Assembly (NCBI RefSeq): GCF_008727775.1
Contig: NZ_CP044232.1
Location: 558,001 to 622,000, forward strand
Reading direction: 5' to 3'
Length of the DNA: 64,000 bases
Source: Microbacterium lushaniae
Lineage (GTDB): Bacteria; Actinomycetota; Actinomycetes; Actinomycetales; Microbacteriaceae
Shown here: in pieces, positions 59,830 through 64,000 of the stretch
How the letters are laid out: every line of letters begins with the position of its first letter
How positions within the stretch are numbered: position 1 is the first letter of the stretch
Position numbers and translations under genes: made by a program
The notes under the pieces: model-generated
The model's database searches: none
What the model was told of the DNA's origin: nothing
Seen by the model: the letters and a program-made list of their open reading frames with translations, nothing else

Positions 59830-61314
59830 TCAATCACGGCCGGGACCTGGCGAGCGCCTTGTGGTGGCAAGCCGTAGAACCCGCGCGGTGGTCTGCATCG
59901 CGCCCCGCGCGGGGCGGATCAGTAGATAGGCCAGAAGAAGCCACGTCACCGACGCAAGCACCGAGGTAATTATGGCCAGCCAGGGGTTCGGAACCCACGT
60001 AGTCGATAGCCAGCCGATTGCGCCGATCGGAACTAGGAAGCATGTCGCGATAACCGCCGCCTGCAGAAAAGTGCGGCGACTGTCGAGCAGCGTGGAGCGG
60101 CCGCACCACGTGGTAGTTATGGCCCACGCCGCAGCGTAACCGACCGAGTGTCCCCAGGCCACGCCCGTAGCCCCCCAGGGCAGCCCCAGCGCCATCGCGA
60201 AAATGATCAAGGGTTGGGTGACGAGATGCGCACGGAAGAGCGAACCGGTTCGTGACGTTGAAACGAATGCCCAGTAGGACGCCTGGTTGAGCGACCGGAA
60301 AACGCCGCCCACGCAAAGGGCCTGGAAGATGGGAATCGCTGGTAGCCATTGATCTCCGAGGAGGATCGTGACGAGGGGACCAGCTGTGCCGAATGCAAGC
60401 GCGTAGGCCGTAGCAAGTGGGGCTCCCGCAGCGAGCTGGGCGGCGAGGATTTGACGGTTGAAGGTTTGCGGGGCGCTGGCTCGGGAAAGGACGGGGACGG
60501 CAACCCTGGTTAATGGGGCCAGAATTTGGTTTATCGGTGCCATCAGGAGTTGATAAGCACGGCTGTAGTAGCCCAAGGCCGCCGCGCCCGTAAACGCGCC
60601 CAACATGTAGTTGTCCGCGTTGCGGGCGCCATACGCTAGCAGTTGAGCGCCCAGGAGCCCTACTCCGAAGTTGAGGAACTCACTTACCGAGGCCCGGTTC
60701 GGAAGCCCGGGTCGCCACCGCGATAGTGCTACGGCGAGAACTGCTCCAACCAGCGCCGTCGTCAGTTGTTGCGCCACAAGAGCCCATACTGATGGTTCGA
60801 GCACCGCCCACAAGATGCCCACCACGAGTCCGACGGCGACGGGTGCGGTGTCCGTGATCGTCAGTCGGAGGAACTGAAGCCGGCGGTTCATTTCTCCGCG
60901 AAACTGCGTGGAGAATCCCGTAAGTAGGAGGCTGACCGATATCCACTGCAGCATCGCAGCTAGCTCGTTGGATCCGAATACCGCAGCCACGAGCCAAGAC
61001 GCACCGAAGGTGAGCATGGCGACTGAGGCCCCTAAACCCAGGTTGATCCAGAAGAGATTGGACTTCTGGTGTTGAGAGAGCGGGACACCGCGGGCAACCG
61101 CCAGCCCCAACCCGGAGTCGCGGACCAGTTCTCCTAGCGCGACGACGCTCAGACAGATAGCCATGAGGCCAAAATCACCCGGTGAGAGCAGACGTGACAG
61201 GCTCACCGTAGATATGAGGAGAAGCAGTACGCGGGCCAACTGCCCAGCCGTTACGAGCGACGCTCCCCTTGCTCCGCGCGAACTGAAGGAGTCGTCAGTT
61301 GCTGTATCGCTCAT
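59830..61314 (-). CDS. Polysaccharide flippase (Wzx/WzxC-type)
   Basis: 494 residues with about 12-14 membrane helices: RLLSPGDFGLMAICLSVVAL, YMLGAFTGAAALGYYSRAYQLLM (landmark, about residues 245-267), GDQWLPAIPIFQALCVGGVF. This is the WzxC-like branch of oligosaccharide flippases, which move lipid-linked repeat units to the outer face for the polymerase. ATG at 61314 overlaps the stop of the upstream pyruvyltransferase gene. A longer in-frame extension upstream is inside that gene and spurious. Confidence 0.88.
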   Translation of the reverse strand: MSDTATDDSFSSRGARGASLVTAGQLARVLLLLISTVSLSRLLSPGDFGLMAICLSVVALGELVRDSGLGLAVARGVPLSQHQKSNLFWINLGLGASVAMLTFGASWLVAAVFGSNELAAMLQWISVSLLLTGFSTQFRGEMNRRLQFLRLTITDTAPVAVGLVVGILWAVLEPSVWALVAQQLTTALVGAVLAVALSRWRPGLPNRASVSEFLNFGVGLLGAQLLAYGARNADNYMLGAFTGAAALGYYSRAYQLLMAPINQILAPLTRVAVPVLSRASAPQTFNRQILAAQLAAGAPLATAYALAFGTAGPLVTILLGDQWLPAIPIFQALCVGGVFRSLNQASYWAFVSTSRTGSLFRAHLVTQPLIIFAMALGLPWGATGVAWGHSVGYAAAWAITTTWCGRSTLLDSRRTFLQAAVIATCFLVPIGAIGWLSTTWVPNPWLAIITSVLASVTWLLLAYLLIRPARGAMQTTARVLRLATTRRSPGPGRD

Positions 61315-62342
61315 GCCGGAGCGACACGCTCGGTTGCCGTAAGTACGGATGCACGAGCGTGCCGGATGGCTGCATCGACATCCACATCGAGCGCCGTCAT
61401 ATTCGGGTATTCTTGCGGCCCTTCGCCCTCGTGCTGGCCGACCCACGGCATTCCAGCCGCCAGGAAGTGGCGGCCAATCTTTCCCCTTGATGTGGGAACC
61501 CATCCGATTGGGATCGCGCCCTCGGTCGCCGCCACTACAAGCCCGTGCAAACGGTCGCTGATTAGGAACGCGCATTGACGATAGAAGCCACGGATCGACT
61601 CCTCGTGGGCGCGATGTTCATTATCCGCAAATAGCACTGAACGAACCCCGAACCGAGTGGCGAGCTCCTCCGCGCGAGCGTTATCCCGTGTGACCTGGGA
61701 CGCGAACGCCAACTCGAGGCCAAGTTCACGCGCCTGCGCGGCCACCCAATCGAACCATGCGGGCTCGGGCTCAGCTCGATCACCGCGGAGCATAACCCCG
61801 AGATAACTACGAGGCGTCATCTTCGCGTCTTCCGTGGCAAGGCTGAAGGCCCAATCTGGCACGATCACAGACCCAGGCAGCATCGCTGCTGTCACCCCGT
61901 CTCTTGCCCACACCGCTGTGGCGAGGTGGGACATTAAGCGGTATGGCGCAGCCAGTGGCCCGCGGTGCTTAGGCACGCCCACGCCAAGCCAAAGCACCGC
62001 GCCGCCCCGCGCACGCGTCGCTAGTGCGAGCGGCAATAGCGACGCCATTCGCAGTGCCCCCCGACGGGAGACCGGAACCTCGCCCGCGTTCAGGGCGAGC
62101 ACGATCCGTCCTCGAATGGACGTAATCCAGGCTCGTCGGTACCAGGAGGAGTAGGACGGTTGCACACGATCGCCGGCGACCAACCCGAGCCCGGACAGGA
62201 AGCCCTCGTCCGCGTTCTTCACCCACACATGCATATCGCCAAAGCGACGCAGAGTGGCAAGGTAGGGCCTTCGCAACAAGGAATCGCCGATGTTGTCTAG
62301 TTGGCCGGTGCACCAAACGAATACATCCCTCTTATCGCTCAC
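61311..62342 (-). CDS. Polysaccharide pyruvyl transferase family protein
   Basis: 343 residues: VWCTGQLDNIGDSLLRRPYL, GGAVLWLGVGVPKHRGPLAAP, SYLGVMLRGDRAEPEPAW, FRQCAFLISDRLHGLVVAATEGAIPI-like motif near residues 255-285 (read as FLISDRLHGLVVAATEGAIP). The C-terminal SDRLHG...G.P block is the family hallmark. Adds pyruvate ketals, making the polymer acidic. ATGA overlap with the flippase; its start overlaps the GT2 gene by 11 bases. Confidence 0.85.
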   Translation of the reverse strand: MSDKRDVFVWCTGQLDNIGDSLLRRPYLATLRRFGDMHVWVKNADEGFLSGLGLVAGDRVQPSYSSWYRRAWITSIRGRIVLALNAGEVPVSRRGALRMASLLPLALATRARGGAVLWLGVGVPKHRGPLAAPYRLMSHLATAVWARDGVTAAMLPGSVIVPDWAFSLATEDAKMTPRSYLGVMLRGDRAEPEPAWFDWVAAQARELGLELAFASQVTRDNARAEELATRFGVRSVLFADNEHRAHEESIRGFYRQCAFLISDRLHGLVVAATEGAIPIGWVPTSRGKIGRHFLAAGMPWVGQHEGEGPQEYPNMTALDVDVDAAIRHARASVLTATERVAPA

Positions 62343-63213
62343 TTCGACTCCTCAGACCTCGAAAATGCTTACCGACTCGAGCGGCGGCTGCACGTGGGTC
62401 GGACCAGATCCAGCGCCACGCGGCGCCGATGAGGGCGACCGGTCTGCTCGCGGAAAGCGCCGCGCGGGCAATTCGAGCTTGAGTTGACTGCAGAATTTCC
62501 CTCTCCGTCATTGGGCGAATAGCTATGCCATAGGCATTGCTATAGTGAGCGCGAATCAGTTCCTTTGAACGGATTGCCGACTCAGCCGATTTCACCGACT
62601 TCCCACCATCCATGCAGTAAAGAGAGGTGGCTTCGTCGCGGACGGAGATGTAACCCTCGCGGGAGAGGCGAAGGAGCAACTCATAGTCGTCCCCATAACG
62701 GGGTCGTAGTGGTTCGGGCGCAGCCTGTTCGGCCTTTCGAAGCGCGCTTACACGGACTACGGCATTGCAGGGTGGCCAGGGCCCGTACCCCTCAGTCAAC
62801 AGGGAGTGGGTGTTGACAGGAGAGTATCGGATGGGAAACTTCGTCTTCCTTGTCGATGAGCGGCTGAAGCCGACAACAACGCCTGCCGCGACAGCGACTG
62901 CGGGAGCTTCGTCGAGGGCCAGGACGGAGTTCTTCACTCCTTCCGGAATCAACAGATCGTCCGCATCGAGGAAGATCACGTAACCGCTCTCCAACAGGCT
63001 AGATCCGGTAGCGCGTGCTACGTATGCTCCTGAGTTTTCTTGGGTGTGAACTTCAGCACCGCACGCGGCAGCAAGATTTGCCGTCGCGTCTGTGGAACCG
63101 TCGTCTACTACTATCACTCTTGCTGCGCCTGCCAGCTGCGCTGAACTGATGGCTTCTCGTATGGTCGACTCCGCGTTGTATGCCGGGATGACCACGGTCA
63201 GGTCTGCGATCAT
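62332..63213 (-). CDS. Family 2 glycosyltransferase
   Basis: 293 residues with the GT-A motifs VVIPAYNAESTIREAISSA, VIVVDDGSTDATANLA and the DxD site FLDADDLL, then GDDYELLLRLSREGY. A non-processive enzyme that adds one sugar to the repeat unit; no membrane helices except a hydrophobic stretch near the C-terminus. Overlaps genes on both sides (ATGA with the next upstream gene), so all four lie on one transcript. Confidence 0.9.
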   Translation of the reverse strand: MIADLTVVIPAYNAESTIREAISSAQLAGAARVIVVDDGSTDATANLAAACGAEVHTQENSGAYVARATGSSLLESGYVIFLDADDLLIPEGVKNSVLALDEAPAVAVAAGVVVGFSRSSTRKTKFPIRYSPVNTHSLLTEGYGPWPPCNAVVRVSALRKAEQAAPEPLRPRYGDDYELLLRLSREGYISVRDEATSLYCMDGGKSVKSAESAIRSKELIRAHYSNAYGIAIRPMTEREILQSTQARIARAALSASRPVALIGAAWRWIWSDPRAAAARVGKHFRGLRSRSER

Positions 63214-64000
63214 GTGCTGGCCGCCCCGAGGGTCGAAATGATCTCGTTGCGCGCAGTGGTCAAGCGTGTGAGCGATCTGCGGATCCGTGACCAGTACTCC
63301 GTGGGATCGGACGCGATCTCTTCCAGTTGCCGTGCCACATGCTGAACGTCAAAATCAAAGGCGTTGTGGACGAACGGAGTCAGTCCCAGATCTTCGTACG
63401 CCCCCCAACCTTTCCTTTCGTAGCTCAGATGGACGGCAGGAACGCCATTTCGAATGCTCTGGATGGCGCCGTGCAACCTGACCGAGACCACTACGGATAC
63501 TCGAGACGGCCCAGGAAGGGTACCCTCCACGAGCGAGCGGCTGGCGGCGCCGCCGAGGAAGTGATGGTAGAACGATGCATCGTCATTTCCACGCGCGGAC
63601 GCTTGGACGAGCAATTCGCCGTCAGTAACCCGGACGAGTTCACGGACGTTCTCCGTGTATCGTTTTTGCCGCGTCCGAGAGCTAGAAAGCTGCCGTGCGA
63701 CGACTCCGATGTTCAGAGCGTCCGGCGGGGTAGCCGGAACAGTCTGAGTCGTGTCGGTGGTGAGCGCCAGGAGCGCTGTGTCTGGGAGTCGTTTTACATT
63801 CACCTTGCGGCGAAGGAGATCGGCCGTGCGGTCGTCGCGCGCGAGGTAGGCGCGAGCTTTCCCGAGCCGTCGATCGATCATGCGAGTCGGTGCGTATCGG
63901 AATGGTCCCGCGCTCTGAGAGAGGTACACGGTCGCGCCGTTGAGTGCGCCAGCCTCAAGTTGCGGGTAGTGAACCAACATCATCTTCAAAGCCTCGACCG
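63210..64000 (-). CDS. Polysaccharide pyruvyl transferase family protein (partial)
   Basis: The frame is open to the right edge of the window, so the N-terminus lies outside. Visible are ATVYLSQSAGPFRYA, ALNIGVVARQLSSS, and the family motif VVVSVRLHGAIQSIRNGVPAVHLSYE. An internal TTG at 63989 is unlikely to be the true start because family members have about 100 more residues at the front. Second pyruvyltransferase of the locus. ATGA overlap with the GT2 gene. Confidence 0.8.
   Translation of the reverse strand, partial: VEALKMMLVHYPQLEAGALNGATVYLSQSAGPFRYAPTRMIDRRLGKARAYLARDDRTADLLRRKVNVKRLPDTALLALTTDTTQTVPATPPDALNIGVVARQLSSSRTRQKRYTENVRELVRVTDGELLVQASARGNDDASFYHHFLGGAASRSLVEGTLPGPSRVSVVVSVRLHGAIQSIRNGVPAVHLSYERKGWGAYEDLGLTPFVHNAFDFDVQHVARQLEEIASDPTEYWSRIRRSLTRLTTARNEIISTLGAAST

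Overview
The window is about 70% GC, dense with genes, and reads as the chromosome of a high-GC actinobacterium of the family Microbacteriaceae, most likely Microbacterium or a close relative. The reasons are the order adk-map-infA-rpmJ-rpsM-rpsK-rpoA-rplQ, an alanine/glutamate-rich tail on ribosomal protein L17, several F420-type luciferase-like oxidoreductases, two DUF222/HNH (13E12-type) endonuclease genes, two small proteins of a family I know mainly from Microbacteriaceae, and many genes that start 6-7 bases after a TANNNT box (leaderless transcription). This is inference from gene content; no database was searched.

Layout. 1-6069: end of the ribosomal-protein/RNA-polymerase alpha cluster, interrupted by a DsbA-like gene and by a nuclease-fold gene (1686-2660) bracketed by two 65-bp palindromic repeats. 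6086-13744: GNAT acetyltransferase, acyltransferase-SGNH, truA, an EEP hydrolase, a wall-anchored protein, a DUF4012 protein and a lipoprotein. 13747-20298: a signalling and polysaccharide locus with a degenerate GGDEF membrane protein, histidine kinase, processive GT2 synthase, response regulator and GH6 glucanase, resembling a cellulose-like synthase module. 20553-21888: two paralogous small proteins around a MarR regulator. 22014-31132: mixed metabolic and transport genes, including terC behind a probable Mn2+ (yybP-ykoY) riboswitch and a frameshifted SQR-type flavoprotein. 31477-34336: two single-polypeptide regulators, HTH-TM-DUF2690 and an ECF sigma factor fused to its own zinc-finger anti-sigma region, membrane segments and a Pro/Thr stalk. 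34361-46325: two HNH endonucleases around regulator genes and a dipeptide-type ABC transporter operon.

46587-54678 is the most distinctive region: a GntR-controlled operon encoding a 2-hydroxyacid dehydrogenase, an LsrK-like kinase, an LsrF-like thiolase with its active-site lysine, a cupin, and a sugar-type ABC importer lacking its ATPase. It looks like an autoinducer-2-type (or similar phosphorylated diketose) uptake and breakdown system with LsrR, LsrG and the LsrABCD transporter all replaced.

54744-64000 is a surface-polysaccharide locus on the minus strand (ugd, polymerase, acyltransferase, flippase, two pyruvyltransferases, GT2). Its genes look less GC-rich than the rest and it contains an IS3-type transposase remnant and a truncated acyltransferase, so it appears to be a recombining, transferred region. 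I saw no tRNA, rRNA, CRISPR array, intact insertion sequence or prophage.
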